Below, piece after piece: positions 26,922-37,095 of a stretch of DNA of 64,000 bases. Within the stretch, counting starts at the first letter, position 1, and every line of letters starts with the position of its first letter. Made by a program: the position numbers and the translations under genes. Origin of the DNA: Gaetbulibacter saemankumensis DSM 17032 (GTDB lineage: Bacteria; Bacteroidota; Bacteroidia; Flavobacteriales; Flavobacteriaceae); NCBI RefSeq assembly GCF_000425645.1, contig NZ_KE384430.1, positions 186,001-250,000 on the forward strand, given 5' to 3'. The notes beneath the pieces are model-generated. The model ran no database searches, had not been told where the DNA came from, and saw only the letters and a list, made by a program, of their open reading frames with translations.

Positions 26922-29771
26922 ATGTCCGATAAAAAACGTCTTTTTTTAGTCGATGCTTACGCCTTAATCTTTCGCGGTTACTATGCTTTTATTAAAAATC
27001 CAAGAATAAACTCCAAAGGCATAGACACTTCTGCCATTATGGGTTTTATGAATTCACTTTTAGATGTTATTAAAAGAGAACGCCCGGATCACCTGGCGGT
27101 TTGTTTTGATAAGGGCGGAAGCACCGATCGCGTTGAAATGTTTGAAGCTTACAAAGCCAACAGAGATGAAACGCCAGAAGCTATTAAAGTAGCTATACCT
27201 TATATACAGGACATTCTAAAAGCCATGCATATTCCAATCATGGTTAAAGAAGGTTATGAAGCAGATGATGTTATTGGAACCCTATCTAAACAAGCTGAAA
27301 AAGAGGGCTACCAAACCTTTATGGTAACTCCTGATAAAGATTTTGCGCAATTGGTTTCTGAAAATATTTTTATGTACCGTCCAAAATCGTTCGGTGGCGG
27401 TTACGAAACCTGGGGAATTCCCGAAGTTAAGAAGAAGTTTGAAGTAGAAGACCCATTGCAGGTTATTGACTTTTTAGGTATGATGGGAGATTCCAGTGAT
27501 AACATACCTGGATTACCTGGTGTTGGTGAAAAAACAGCCAAAAAATTTATTGGCTTATACGGTAGTATGGAAGGCTTACTGGAAAACACGCACGAGCTTA
27601 AAGGCAAAATGAAAGAAAAAGTGGAAGCCAATAAGGAACTCGGTTTGCTATCGAAAAAACTGGCTACTATTATGCTGGATGTCCCTGTTGTATTTGACGA
27701 GCATGACTTTGAAATGTCTGAACCAGATATTGAAAAAGTAACCGAAATATTTATGGATTTAGAATTCCGCCAGTTACTAAGCAATTTCCAAAAAACCTTT
27801 ATCGTAAATACCAAAGCACCAGAATCAACTCAAGAAGAAGCTAAAAAAACGATCACTGAAGCAAAACCGGTTGATACACAAACCGCAGGTGCCGGACAAT
27901 TTTCTTTGTTCGGAGCAGACCCTTCTAATGATGCAGGAGCACATATAAATTTTGGGCGTAAAACAGCCGAGAATACTTCACACTTCTATCAAAGTGTGGC
28001 ATCAGGTATGGCTACGAAATTATTCATTCAAAACCTCTTGAAACAGAATAGTGTATGTTTCGATACGGAGACTACGGGATTAAATCCGCTTTCGGCAGAA
28101 CTGGTAGGCATTGCATTTTCCTGGGAAGTTGGTAAAGGGTTTTATCTGCCATTTCCCCAAGACCAAAAGGAAGCACAGAACCTCATCGAACAGTTAAGAC
28201 CGTTTTTTGAGAGTGACACCATACAGAAAATAGGTCAGAATTTAAAATACGACATCAAGGTTTTAGCCAAATATAATATTCAGGTAAAAGGTAAACTGTT
28301 CGATACCATGTTAGCACATTACCTTATTAATCCAGATATGCGTCATAATATGGATGTGCTTGCCGAAACGTATCTAAACTACAGCCCCATCTCCATAGAA
28401 AATTTAATTGGTAAAAAAGGTAAAAACCAACTATCTATGCGTGAAGTCGCCCTAGAAAAACAGACGGAGTATGCCGTAGAAGATGCCGATATTACCTTAC
28501 AGCTTAAAGAACATTTCGAAAAAGAACTAGGCGAAGCTAATACCCAAACCCTGTTTGATGATATTGAAATTCCATTACTTCGTGTATTAGCAGCCATGGA
28601 ACTTGAGGGCATCAACCTTAATAAGGACTTTCTAAATTCGTTATCGGAACAACTTAACAATGACATAGCTCAGCTTGAAAAGCATATTTATGAAGCCGCG
28701 GGTGAAGAATTCAACATCGCTTCACCAAAACAACTTGGTATCATACTGTTTGAAAAAATGAAATTGGTGGATAAACCAAAGAAGACTAAAACAGGTCAAT
28801 ATGCAACCTCGGAAGATATATTAAGCTACCTAGCGAAAGACCATGAAATTATTCAACAGATATTAGATTTTAGAGGATTATCGAAATTAAAAAGCACCTA
28901 TATTGATGCATTGCCTAATCAGGTTGATAAAATTACGGGTCGCGTACATACCGATTATATGCAAACAGTTGCTGCAACTGGGCGTTTAAGTAGTAACAAC
29001 CCGAACTTACAAAACATACCTATTCGCACCGAGCGCGGACGCCAGGTTCGCAAGGCATTTATTCCCCGCAATGAAGATTATACATTGCTCGCGGCCGATT
29101 ACAGCCAGATTGAACTTCGTATTATAGCAGCATTAAGCAAAGAAGAAACCATGATTGAAGCTTTCAAGAATGGAGAAGACATTCACGCTTCAACCGCTTC
29201 AAAAGTATTTAATGTGCCTTTAAATGAAGTTACTCGCGAACAACGTAGTAATGCTAAAACGGTAAACTTTGGTATTATTTATGGTGTTTCTGCGTTTGGC
29301 TTAAGCAATCAAACCGATTTATCGCGCAGTGAAGCTAAAGAACTTATTGATACCTACTACGAAACCTATCCTAAATTAAAGGCATATATAAGCACTCAGG
29401 TAGATTTTGCACGCGATCATGGGTATGTACAGACGGTTTTAGGCCGTCGTCGCTATCTGAAAGACATCAATTCCCGTAATGCTGTAGTTAGAGGCGCCGC
29501 AGAACGTAATGCAGTAAACGCTCCTATTCAGGGTAGTGCTGCCGACATTATTAAAATTGCCATGATTAATATTTTCGAAAAACTAGAGAAGGGTCATTTT
29601 AAAACGAAGATGCTACTACAGGTACATGATGAATTGGTATTCGATGTATATAAACCGGAATTAGAAAGCATTAAAAATTTAGTAAAATCTGAAATGGAAA
29701 ATGCTTACAAACTAGACGTTCCCTTAGTTGTCGATTTAGGCACTGGTAATAATTGGTTAGAAGCACATTAA
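26922..29771 (+). CDS. polA: DNA polymerase I
   Basis: A 949-residue repair and Okazaki-fragment polymerase with all three domains: 5' nuclease (residues 1-290, including YEADDVIGTL and a GLPGVGEKTA helix-hairpin-helix), a 3'-5' exonuclease whose catalytic residues look intact (FDTETTGL; YAVEDADITLQL), and the polymerase (motif A ADYSQIELR, motif B RSNAKTVNFGIIYG, motif C LLQVHDELVFD). An intact proofreading site separates it from Taq-like polymerases. Single gene with its own promoter and a strong bidirectional terminator. Confidence 0.97.
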   Translation: MSDKKRLFLVDAYALIFRGYYAFIKNPRINSKGIDTSAIMGFMNSLLDVIKRERPDHLAVCFDKGGSTDRVEMFEAYKANRDETPEAIKVAIPYIQDILKAMHIPIMVKEGYEADDVIGTLSKQAEKEGYQTFMVTPDKDFAQLVSENIFMYRPKSFGGGYETWGIPEVKKKFEVEDPLQVIDFLGMMGDSSDNIPGLPGVGEKTAKKFIGLYGSMEGLLENTHELKGKMKEKVEANKELGLLSKKLATIMLDVPVVFDEHDFEMSEPDIEKVTEIFMDLEFRQLLSNFQKTFIVNTKAPESTQEEAKKTITEAKPVDTQTAGAGQFSLFGADPSNDAGAHINFGRKTAENTSHFYQSVASGMATKLFIQNLLKQNSVCFDTETTGLNPLSAELVGIAFSWEVGKGFYLPFPQDQKEAQNLIEQLRPFFESDTIQKIGQNLKYDIKVLAKYNIQVKGKLFDTMLAHYLINPDMRHNMDVLAETYLNYSPISIENLIGKKGKNQLSMREVALEKQTEYAVEDADITLQLKEHFEKELGEANTQTLFDDIEIPLLRVLAAMELEGINLNKDFLNSLSEQLNNDIAQLEKHIYEAAGEEFNIASPKQLGIILFEKMKLVDKPKKTKTGQYATSEDILSYLAKDHEIIQQILDFRGLSKLKSTYIDALPNQVDKITGRVHTDYMQTVAATGRLSSNNPNLQNIPIRTERGRQVRKAFIPRNEDYTLLAADYSQIELRIIAALSKEETMIEAFKNGEDIHASTASKVFNVPLNEVTREQRSNAKTVNFGIIYGVSAFGLSNQTDLSRSEAKELIDTYYETYPKLKAYISTQVDFARDHGYVQTVLGRRRYLKDINSRNAVVRGAAERNAVNAPIQGSAADIIKIAMINIFEKLEKGHFKTKMLLQVHDELVFDVYKPELESIKNLVKSEMENAYKLDVPLVVDLGTGNNWLEAH

Positions 29772-29795
29772 TAAATACACTTCACATTTAAGAAC

Positions 29796-29830
29796 AAAAA
29801 AGCGATTCAAATATTTGAATCGCTTTTTTG
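29796..29830. terminator. Bidirectional terminator between polA and the YgiQ gene
   Basis: AGCGATTCAAAT / ATTTGAATCGCT perfect inverted repeat flanked by A6 and T7, serving both convergent genes. Confidence 0.92.
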
Positions 29831-31777
29831 TTAGCTCCTTTTCTTATTAGACCTAAATTTAGCTTTATTTTTCCGCTGATTAAATGGTACGGCATCATCA
29901 AAAGTATGTTTTGGCTTACCTGGTTTATTTTTTCTCCAGCTATCGTTTTCGGGTAATAATACTTTTAATAAATCCTGACGCCCTAGCTTACTCAATGTAT
30001 TTCGAATCCACGCTTTATTTTCATCTTTATACCAAAAGAAAAAGCGATGTTGCTCATCTTTTTCTTTTCGGGTTTTTGGCGTTCTTACTTTCTTAAGAGT
30101 ATAGGGATGATATCCACTATAATAAATTACCGTAGCAACTGTCATAGGCGTTGGAGTAAACCCTTGCACCTGTTCCAACTGAAAGCCCATATCTTTAGTT
30201 TCGGCAGCCAGATTAGCCATATCTTCAGCTTCACATGCCGGATGATTAGATATAAAATAAGGTATCAGTTGTAATTTCAATTTATGCTTCACATTTATCT
30301 TATCAAAACGTTCTTTAAACTTATGAAAATATTTAAATGACGGTTTACGCATCAATTTCAATACTGGATCACTGGTATGTTCAGGAGCCACTTTTAAACG
30401 TCCCGAAATATGCTTGGTCATCACCTCCTCCGTATAATCATCTAACTCTTTGGCATCGGCATTTTTATTGAATTCCGGCACCAACATATCATGTCTAATC
30501 CCACTTCCTATAAATGATTTTTTCACCTTTGGGTGACTATCTACTGCCTGATACAATTGGGTTAATGGCTTATGAGAGGTATCCAGATTACTACAAATAA
30601 CTGGTGAAATGCATGAAGGCGCTACGCACTTATCGCAAATCGATTGTACTTTTCCCTTCATTTTATACATATTGGCACTTGGCCCGCCAATATCAGATAA
30701 ATATCCTTTAAAATCAGGCATATTGGCTACCGTATCCACTTCTTTTAAAATAGATTCCTGACTTCGTGATGCAATAAACTTTCCTTGGTGAGCCGAAATA
30801 GTACAGAAACTACAACCCCCAAAACATCCCCGATGGATATTTATGGAAAACTTAATCATTTCAAACGCCGGTATCGGACCACGCTTATTATACTTGGGGT
30901 GTGGTAATCGCGTATAAGGCAAATCGAAAGACGCATCAATTTCTTCCTCGGTCATAGTAGGATATGGGGGATTAATCATCAGAGTCCTACCTCCTACTTC
31001 CTGAAAAATACGACGCGCTGCCAATTTATTAGATTCCTGCTCAATAATTTTAAAATTCGAAGCGTATGCTTTCTTATCCATCAAACAGGTTTCATGAGAG
31101 ACAATCTCAACATCTTCCCAATTACTATTTTTTGGAATGCTTTCATCTGCATTTAAAAGGACAGCCGTTTGGCTAATGGTTTTTAAACTATCAAAGGGCA
31201 CGCCTTTTTGCAGTAAGCGAACAATTTCTCTTAAAGGCTGTTCTCCCATACCATATACCAACATATCGGCTTTAGATGTTTCTAATATGGTAGGCATGAG
31301 TTTATCACTCCAATAATCGTAATGTGTTACGCGACGCAAAGATGCTTCAATCCCGCCAATTAAAACAGGTACATCCGGCCACTTCTCCTTTAAAATATTA
31401 GAATATACCGTGGTAGCATAGTCTGGTCGAAAACCAATATCTCCATTTGGCGTATAGGCATCTTTATCCCGACGTTTTTTATTAGCATTATAATTACTAA
31501 TCATCGGATCCATACAACCTCCTGTGACGCCAAAAAATAATTTGGGTCTACCTAGCTTTACAAAGTCCTGAAGATTATCGTTCACATTAGGCTGTGGCAC
31601 TATAGCAACTTTTAAACCATAACTCTCTAGTATCCTACCTATTACCGCAGGGCCAAACGATGGATGATCAACGTAAGCATCACCACTAAACAGGATAACA
31701 TCGAGTTCTTCCCATCCCCGTATTTTCACCTCTTTGTTCGTGGTAGGCAACCAATCTGAAAGTTTTAATTCTTGCAT
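29831..31777 (-). CDS. YgiQ-family radical SAM protein
   Basis: A 648-residue protein. The N-terminal region (MQELKLSDWLPTTNKEVKIR) and the B12-binding-like domain are those of the YgiQ family, and the radical SAM cluster ligands are Cys318-x3-Cys322-x2-Cys325 in HRGCFGGCSFCTISAHQG. The C-terminal DUF3362-like region ends in a basic tail. Radical SAM enzymes cleave S-adenosylmethionine; the YgiQ substrate is not established. It lies alone, convergent with polA, with a -7 box only 7 bases from its ATG. Confidence 0.93.
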   Translation of the reverse strand: MQELKLSDWLPTTNKEVKIRGWEELDVILFSGDAYVDHPSFGPAVIGRILESYGLKVAIVPQPNVNDNLQDFVKLGRPKLFFGVTGGCMDPMISNYNANKKRRDKDAYTPNGDIGFRPDYATTVYSNILKEKWPDVPVLIGGIEASLRRVTHYDYWSDKLMPTILETSKADMLVYGMGEQPLREIVRLLQKGVPFDSLKTISQTAVLLNADESIPKNSNWEDVEIVSHETCLMDKKAYASNFKIIEQESNKLAARRIFQEVGGRTLMINPPYPTMTEEEIDASFDLPYTRLPHPKYNKRGPIPAFEMIKFSINIHRGCFGGCSFCTISAHQGKFIASRSQESILKEVDTVANMPDFKGYLSDIGGPSANMYKMKGKVQSICDKCVAPSCISPVICSNLDTSHKPLTQLYQAVDSHPKVKKSFIGSGIRHDMLVPEFNKNADAKELDDYTEEVMTKHISGRLKVAPEHTSDPVLKLMRKPSFKYFHKFKERFDKINVKHKLKLQLIPYFISNHPACEAEDMANLAAETKDMGFQLEQVQGFTPTPMTVATVIYYSGYHPYTLKKVRTPKTRKEKDEQHRFFFWYKDENKAWIRNTLSKLGRQDLLKVLLPENDSWRKNKPGKPKHTFDDAVPFNQRKNKAKFRSNKKRS

Positions 31778-31784
31778 AGCGATG

Positions 31785-31792
31785 CAAAAATA
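31785..31792 (-). promoter_or_regulatory. Promoter -7 box for the YgiQ gene
   Basis: TATTTTTG on the minus strand; only 7 bases separate it from the ATG, so the leader would be very short or absent. Confidence 0.45.
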
Positions 31793-32089
31793 ACCAAAAT
31801 TAAATTGGTAACTATTTATTTAACTAAACAGACGTTATTTATGCATCACTCGTTAGACATAATAAGCTTAAAGAAAAATGGCAATTAAATATTCATAAAA
31901 AACTTTAATGATTTAATAACTGCAACTTCTCTCTTACTGTAAACAAACACTACAATCAATACAAAACTCACTAATAATCAAATATTAAGAAATGATTAAA
32001 TATTGTAAACGATTTTATTTTAACATAAAATTCACTATTTTTATTAACTAGACTTTCATTGACTAATTCAAAATAATTAATTTACACTT

Positions 32090-32218
32090 ATGGACTTCAA
32101 GCCTAATTCACAATTAGCTATACCTGAAAATTTTTATTTTTTAGAGTATAGCCGAAACATTATTATCCCTAAAAATTACAAAATATTTAATACCAGTCCT
32201 CCAGGTGCTCTAGCTTAA
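32090..32218 (+). CDS. Possible small ORF of 42 codons, unknown
   Basis: ATG at 32090 to TAA at 32216-32218. The translation starts MDFKPNSQLAIPENFYFLEY and ends SPPGALA. There is no recognisable domain, transmembrane segment or signal sequence, and no convincing ribosome binding site. It lies in an otherwise empty spacer, so it may be chance or a remnant. Confidence 0.15.
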   Translation: MDFKPNSQLAIPENFYFLEYSRNIIIPKNYKIFNTSPPGALA

Positions 32219-32314
32219 AAGCTATATCCATAAAATACTACAGTTATCATAAACCAAGGCACAAATTATCAATGTGCTTTAACAATATATATATTAATCT
32301 AATATAACAATAAC

Positions 32315-33886
32315 ATGAAATCATCATTTAGAGTCATCTATTACACTGGAATTTGTTCTTTAGCCTTATTTTTCAGTTGTAATCAAAAAGCTAGTCAAAG
32401 TACACCAGAGGAAAAACCTGCAGCACCTGTTAATCTGGAAAACTTCACCTCTATGCAGATGACAGGCATAGAACAAATAACTGTTGATGTTGATTTAGAT
32501 GCTGCAGTTAAACGACTATCCAAAGCTGTAACTTTTCCTACCATTTCCAATCAGGACAGAAGCGATTTCGACACAAAAGCTTTCGAGGGGTATCACAAAT
32601 TTTTAGAGCAATCATATCCGTTGGTTCATAAAACGCTAAAAAAAGAATTACATGGAGACCCCAGACCTTATAGTTTACTTTATACTTGGGAAGGGAAAGA
32701 CCCTAGTTTAGAGCCAGCATTATTTTACGCGCATCAAGATGTTGTTCCTGTTCCAGAAGAATCTAGAGATCAATGGAAAGTAGAACCTTTTGCTGGCACT
32801 GTAAAAGATGGTTACATCTGGGGACGTGGTGTTTTAGACGATAAAAATCAAATTCATGCCATTCTGGAAGCTGCCGAAATGAAAATTAAAGAAGGCTGGC
32901 AACCAGCACGTACTATTTATTTCGTATTTGGACAGGACGAAGAAGTAGGAGGTGCAGAAGGTGCCAAAAAAATTGCTGATGTTTTAGAAGAACGCGGTAT
33001 TAAACGATTTGCCTATGTAATGGATGAGTCGGCCCCATTAACTCCAGGTATCTTCCCTGGCATTAAAGACAATACGGCTTTAATAGGTATTGCTCAAAAA
33101 GGATTTATTAGTTTAGAATTGGCTATACATGGTATTGGAGGACATTCATCGATGCCACCAGAAGAGTCTAACATTGGTATTTTAGCAGAAGCTATTACCA
33201 AATTAGAAGCGGCTCCTTTTCCATACAAAATACATCCTGCTGTTCGTTCACAATATCGCTATATGGGACCTGAACTAGATGAAACGATGCAACCACTTTA
33301 TGCGGCGGTTGCCTTTGGTAAGGATGATGAACTGACCGACATGGAAAAAAAATTCATTGAGGCCATGACTAAAAATGAAGTTACCAGAGCCATGTTACAC
33401 ACCACGATTGCTGTGACTATGTTCAACGCCGGCATTAAAGACAATGTCTTACCGCCCTCAGCAACAGCTGTTGTAAATTTCAGACCTATGCCGGGTGACA
33501 CCCCTGAGGTAATTATCCAGCACGTGAAAAATGCTATTCAAGATGATCGCATTCAAATTAGAGACATTTCTGCTTCTACACCAGCTACCAATATAGCAGA
33601 GGTAGGTAATCCTGCTTATAAAATGCTTGAAAAAACCATCCGTCAAATCTATGGCAATGATTTAATTGTATCGCCTTTCTTTGTAATTGGAGGTTCCGAT
33701 TCGAAACATTTCCAAGCACGCGATTTTGCTCCTGATGTGTATACCATCACCGCTATTCAATTAGAAAACACTGAAGAGTTTAAAGGCTTCCATGGTGTGA
33801 ATGAGCGTATCCTTGTTGATGAATTTGGGAAATCAATTGGGTTCTTTTACACCATATTTGACAACCTAAAAGAGCTACAGAACTAG
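32315..33886 (+). CDS. M20-family metallopeptidase, predicted lipoprotein
   Basis: A 523-residue protein with a lipoprotein signal (LALFFSC, Cys22) and an M20/M25/M40 peptidase domain. The metal-site motifs are visible: YAHQDVVPVPEE, WGRGVLDDKNQ, GQDEEVGGAEGA (catalytic Glu pair) and the C-terminal GGSDSKHF. The middle GGHSSMPPEE segment marks the dimerisation domain. The family includes carboxypeptidases and dipeptidases with co-catalytic zinc. Export with a lipid anchor suggests peptide scavenging at the envelope. Single gene followed by a hairpin. Confidence 0.92.
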   Translation: MKSSFRVIYYTGICSLALFFSCNQKASQSTPEEKPAAPVNLENFTSMQMTGIEQITVDVDLDAAVKRLSKAVTFPTISNQDRSDFDTKAFEGYHKFLEQSYPLVHKTLKKELHGDPRPYSLLYTWEGKDPSLEPALFYAHQDVVPVPEESRDQWKVEPFAGTVKDGYIWGRGVLDDKNQIHAILEAAEMKIKEGWQPARTIYFVFGQDEEVGGAEGAKKIADVLEERGIKRFAYVMDESAPLTPGIFPGIKDNTALIGIAQKGFISLELAIHGIGGHSSMPPEESNIGILAEAITKLEAAPFPYKIHPAVRSQYRYMGPELDETMQPLYAAVAFGKDDELTDMEKKFIEAMTKNEVTRAMLHTTIAVTMFNAGIKDNVLPPSATAVVNFRPMPGDTPEVIIQHVKNAIQDDRIQIRDISASTPATNIAEVGNPAYKMLEKTIRQIYGNDLIVSPFFVIGGSDSKHFQARDFAPDVYTITAIQLENTEEFKGFHGVNERILVDEFGKSIGFFYTIFDNLKELQN

Positions 33887-33907
33887 TTATAAGTAAGTCA
33901 CACACTT

Positions 33908-33943
33908 AAATAAAGTTAAGAAGTTTTTTCTTAACTTTATTTT
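33908..33943 (+). terminator. Hairpin terminator after the M20 peptidase
   Basis: Perfect 13-base-pair stem AAATAAAGTTAAG / CTTAACTTTATTT (33908-33920 with 33930-33942) with a T-rich loop. The following U-run is poor, so efficiency is uncertain. Confidence 0.6.
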
Positions 33944-33960
33944 AACCGCAAATATTAATT

Positions 33961-34737
33961 ATGAGCAACAATCTATTGAATAAATGTATTTCCCTCTGGC
34001 ACCTTGTTATAATCCCAGCTATAACAAGCAACGTTTTAGCCCAACAATTCGTAGGGGACAATCAATGGGTCGCACCTCATGGTGTAGCAACTTTTGTTGC
34101 AACGGCCGGTCAAGAATATGCACAGTTGTATGGCATCATAGCTTTTTTACCAAATTGGGAATTTAATTCTCAGTTTGTCTATTATTACGATAATCCAAGA
34201 ACCAATACAGACTCATATTTGAATCCTTCATTTTATGTAAAAAGAAGACTCTATCAAAATGAAACAGAAACAGCGGGTTATGCCGCATTTGGAGGTGTTG
34301 GATTATTCCCCCAGCACCTGGATCAAGGCGAAGTAACAAGTCGCTTTCAATCTTGGTGGGTCATGGCATCAGCTACTTATGCCTTTGCTAATGATAACAT
34401 TTTACTTGACATATTACCTGGAGCCACGGTTAATTTAGACCATAAACAAACAGGAAATACAGCCTGGGGATTTACGTATAGTTCAAGGGTAGCCTTTTAT
34501 AAAATCATACCGCAGTCTGCCATTGTAGGCGAAGTATTCGGAACTGCAGGACAAGCAAATGCGCCTTTTAGTTATCGCGGAGGCGTTCGTTGGGAAAGTC
34601 CTAAATGTGTGGTATCACTAACCTATTCCAGCGCCTTTAACAATTCCTATGCGGCTGGGATAGAAATTGGAATAATGTTTTTTACCAATCCTTTATTTAA
34701 TAACAGAAAAAAGAAACAAACAGAAATAACCATTTAA
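33961..34737 (+). CDS. Predicted outer-membrane beta-barrel protein
   Basis: A 258-residue protein with a signal peptide (cleavage near VLAQ, residue 28) followed by alternating short amphipathic strands rich in aromatic residues (NSQFVYYYDNPRTNTDSYLN, ASATYAFANDNILLDILPGA, GGVRWESPKCVVSLTYSS), as in outer-membrane barrels. I do not recognise a named family. Its stop lies 11 bases before the next gene, another barrel-like protein, so the two are probably co-expressed. The first Met is followed by a 27-residue leader, slightly long for a signal peptide. Confidence 0.65.
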   Translation: MSNNLLNKCISLWHLVIIPAITSNVLAQQFVGDNQWVAPHGVATFVATAGQEYAQLYGIIAFLPNWEFNSQFVYYYDNPRTNTDSYLNPSFYVKRRLYQNETETAGYAAFGGVGLFPQHLDQGEVTSRFQSWWVMASATYAFANDNILLDILPGATVNLDHKQTGNTAWGFTYSSRVAFYKIIPQSAIVGEVFGTAGQANAPFSYRGGVRWESPKCVVSLTYSSAFNNSYAAGIEIGIMFFTNPLFNNRKKKQTEITI

Positions 34738-34748
34738 ATTTTAACATT

Positions 34749-35561
34749 ATGAAAAATCAATTACGTATTAGTTTCATTATTTGCTCTATTTTTTTTAGCC
34801 TATTCGCCCAAGCTCAGGATCAATCCAGTGAAGCATCAGCAGAAGAACTAGCTAAAAAATTAGCTAACCCAGTAGCCTCATTAATAAGTTCACCTTTTCA
34901 ACAAAATGCAGATTTTGGAATAGGTGATTTAAACGGGGCAAAATATACCGTCAATTTTCAGCCAGTTGTACCTATTTCCTTATCTCAGGATTTAACTCTT
35001 ATAACGCGTCTTGTTGCTCCTATAATTTCTCAATACAACATTTCGGGAGTCGGAAACTCTGAAAGCGGCTTATCTGATATTCTAATATCAGCGTTTGTAA
35101 GTCCAACACCAAAACCGGGAGGTTTAATCTGGGGGGTAGGTCCTGCTTTATTTTTTCCTACTGGCACTAACGAATTCTTAACTACTAAACAATTTGCTGC
35201 CGGACCGTCTATAGTAGCATTAAAGCAAACTGGCGGATTAACCATTGGTGCTTTAGTAAATCAAATCTGGAGCTATGCAGGAAATGACGAACGTCCTGAT
35301 ATTAATCAGTTATTTTTACAACCTTTTATAGTATACAACTGGAAAACTGGTGCTGGAGCCGGAGCCACAATTGAATACACACAAAACTGGGAAGGAAATA
35401 CTTCAACCCTATGGATAATACCAAGTGTAAGTGGTGTTACAAGTTTAGGAAAGCAAAAACTTCAATTTTTAGTTGGTCCAAAATTCAATGTAATCGCTCC
35501 TAGTAGTAGTAGAGCTAAATTTGGTATAAGAGCACAAATATCCTTCATTTTTCCGAAATAA
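34749..35561 (+). CDS. Predicted outer-membrane transporter-like barrel (of the type often called neuromedin U)
   Basis: A 270-residue protein with a signal peptide (LFAQAQ, about residue 24). The body resembles the bacterial proteins commonly labelled neuromedin U or transporter: a conserved opening (EELAKKLANPVASLISSPFQ) and GVGPALFFPTGTNEFL followed by beta-rich strands to a terminal aromatic segment (IRAQISFIFPK). These are thought to be outer-membrane channels; the substrate is unknown. Co-directional with 33961-34737, with an 11-base spacer. Confidence 0.72.
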   Translation: MKNQLRISFIICSIFFSLFAQAQDQSSEASAEELAKKLANPVASLISSPFQQNADFGIGDLNGAKYTVNFQPVVPISLSQDLTLITRLVAPIISQYNISGVGNSESGLSDILISAFVSPTPKPGGLIWGVGPALFFPTGTNEFLTTKQFAAGPSIVALKQTGGLTIGALVNQIWSYAGNDERPDINQLFLQPFIVYNWKTGAGAGATIEYTQNWEGNTSTLWIIPSVSGVTSLGKQKLQFLVGPKFNVIAPSSSRAKFGIRAQISFIFPK

Positions 35562-35783
35562 CAGTTAATTTGAATTAGAACATGTAACTATACACAGGAG
35601 TTATTTTTTTAATATAAACTATTTATAGTCTTTAAAATATAGGATATTATATTTTTAAATTATTAGAAAAGTAACTCTTTTATAACTTTTTAGAACAAAA
35701 TTATATGTAAGTCACCTTCTTGGAAATTTCTCAAAATTAAAAGAAGGCTCTTATAAGATATTAACAACTAATACTTAAGTAAA

Positions 35784-37028
35784 TTGAAAAATTACAATGT
35801 TTTTTCCCTACTATTGAGTTTGTTATTTTCTTTAGGCACTTACGCACAGGTTAAAGACTCTGTTCCAAACCAGCTATCCTCGCCTGCTGACGATATTAAA
35901 GAAAATATATTAAAAACAGCAAAAGAGCATCTTGTCAGTTCAAAATTCCCAGGCTCATGGCCCTTATTTGGAACCGATTTAAGAATGAAAATTGGAGGCT
36001 ATTTAAAAGCCGATTATTTATATGATTTCGATGGAACCAATGACAAAAAGCAGTTTTTACTGTCTGGTATTCCTGTAGAAGGGGAGCCTGAGTTCAACAA
36101 CGAAGGTTACACCTATTTTTTAGTAAACGAAACCCGTTTTAATATAGATGTTCGGCGTTTTGAAACAAACAAAATTCCAATACAATTATTTTTTGAGGGC
36201 GACTTCTTTAACGATGAAAACCATTTTAGAGTAAGACATGCCTATATAGCAGCAGGCGATTTTATTATAGGTCAAACATGGACGACGCTTTCGTTTCTGG
36301 AGTCCATGGCCTTCATGATTGATTTTGCGGCTGGTGACGCCTTATTTGGAGGACGATCTGTTCAATTGAGATACCAAAAGCAACTAAGTGAAAAAATTAA
36401 ATTTATTGCTGGTTTAGAATATCAGGGATTCTTAGGTATTGAAAACCCAAATAACTTTGATGGTCAAGCTTCGATAAAACTTCCGTTATTAGCCTTAAGA
36501 ATGGACTACAGATGGAAAACCGGAGTTTTATTTTTAGGTTCAAGCATAGCTCAATTACGTTGGGATGGTGGAGCTACAGGGCCATCAGACGATACCTTGC
36601 AATGGGATTTTATAATTGCGGGTAGACAATACATAGGAGAAAATAATTACTTCACCTATAACTTTAGCTATGGTAATGCCTCTGGCGAAAACATCATAGC
36701 CTTTGCAGGTAGTAAAGCTAATGCCGTATTAAATACCCAAGGGAAACTAGACCCCATGTTATCAAAAGCCATAATGTTTGGCTTTATGCATAGGTGGGCA
36801 CCAAAAATTGAATCTAACATTAACTATGCATACGGATGGCTTGGCGCTCCGGCATCAAGAGCACCATTTGCTCTAAAGCGAGGAGGCATTGGGCATTTGA
36901 ATTTAATATATAAATTCGATGAAAGATTCTCTATTGGTGCCGAGTATATTTGGGGCGCTCAAAGAACATCGAACGATGCATACGGTGCCGCTAATAGAAT
37001 TCAAACCATGGCGAAATTTGAATTTTAA
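35784..37028 (+). CDS. DcaP-like outer-membrane porin
   Basis: A 414-residue protein starting at TTG (35784) with a signal peptide ending near TYAQ (residue 22), then a short helical stretch and a beta-barrel. MKIGGYLKADYLYDFDGTND, FFEGDFFNDENHFRVRHAYI, IGQTWTTLSFLES and the final FSIGAEYIWGAQR match the DcaP-like trimeric porin family, which transports dicarboxylates and similar anions in other bacteria. The 222-base spacer upstream (35562-35783) has no clear promoter or hairpin. It is followed by a terminator and is a single transcription unit or the end of the barrel cluster. Confidence 0.82.
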   Translation: MKNYNVFSLLLSLLFSLGTYAQVKDSVPNQLSSPADDIKENILKTAKEHLVSSKFPGSWPLFGTDLRMKIGGYLKADYLYDFDGTNDKKQFLLSGIPVEGEPEFNNEGYTYFLVNETRFNIDVRRFETNKIPIQLFFEGDFFNDENHFRVRHAYIAAGDFIIGQTWTTLSFLESMAFMIDFAAGDALFGGRSVQLRYQKQLSEKIKFIAGLEYQGFLGIENPNNFDGQASIKLPLLALRMDYRWKTGVLFLGSSIAQLRWDGGATGPSDDTLQWDFIIAGRQYIGENNYFTYNFSYGNASGENIIAFAGSKANAVLNTQGKLDPMLSKAIMFGFMHRWAPKIESNINYAYGWLGAPASRAPFALKRGGIGHLNLIYKFDERFSIGAEYIWGAQRTSNDAYGAANRIQTMAKFEF

Positions 37029-37052
37029 TTAGCATCGCCATAAACCATATTA

Positions 37053-37095
37053 AAAAATGGAGTGTCATTTATTACATTTGACCTCCATTTTTTTA
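37053..37095 (+). terminator. Terminator after the DcaP-like gene
   Basis: ATGGAG-T-GTCA / TGAC-CTCCAT stem with one bulged base, flanked by A6 and T7. Confidence 0.85.

Larger units (their letters stand above)
31778..32314. other. 537-base AT-rich intergenic region
   Basis: Spacer between the divergent YgiQ gene and the M20 peptidase. Apart from the YgiQ -7 box it holds a 42-codon open frame (32090-32218) with no recognisable similarity and a possible 8-base-pair hairpin at 32256-32280 (AAGGCACA / TGTGCTTT) about 34 bases before the peptidase start. No tRNA, repeat or consensus promoter for the peptidase is visible. Confidence 0.6.

Noticed and set aside
27401-27814. A 137-codon minus-strand frame inside polA
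   Set aside because: Antisense of the intact 5' nuclease region; Ser-rich composition without any motif.
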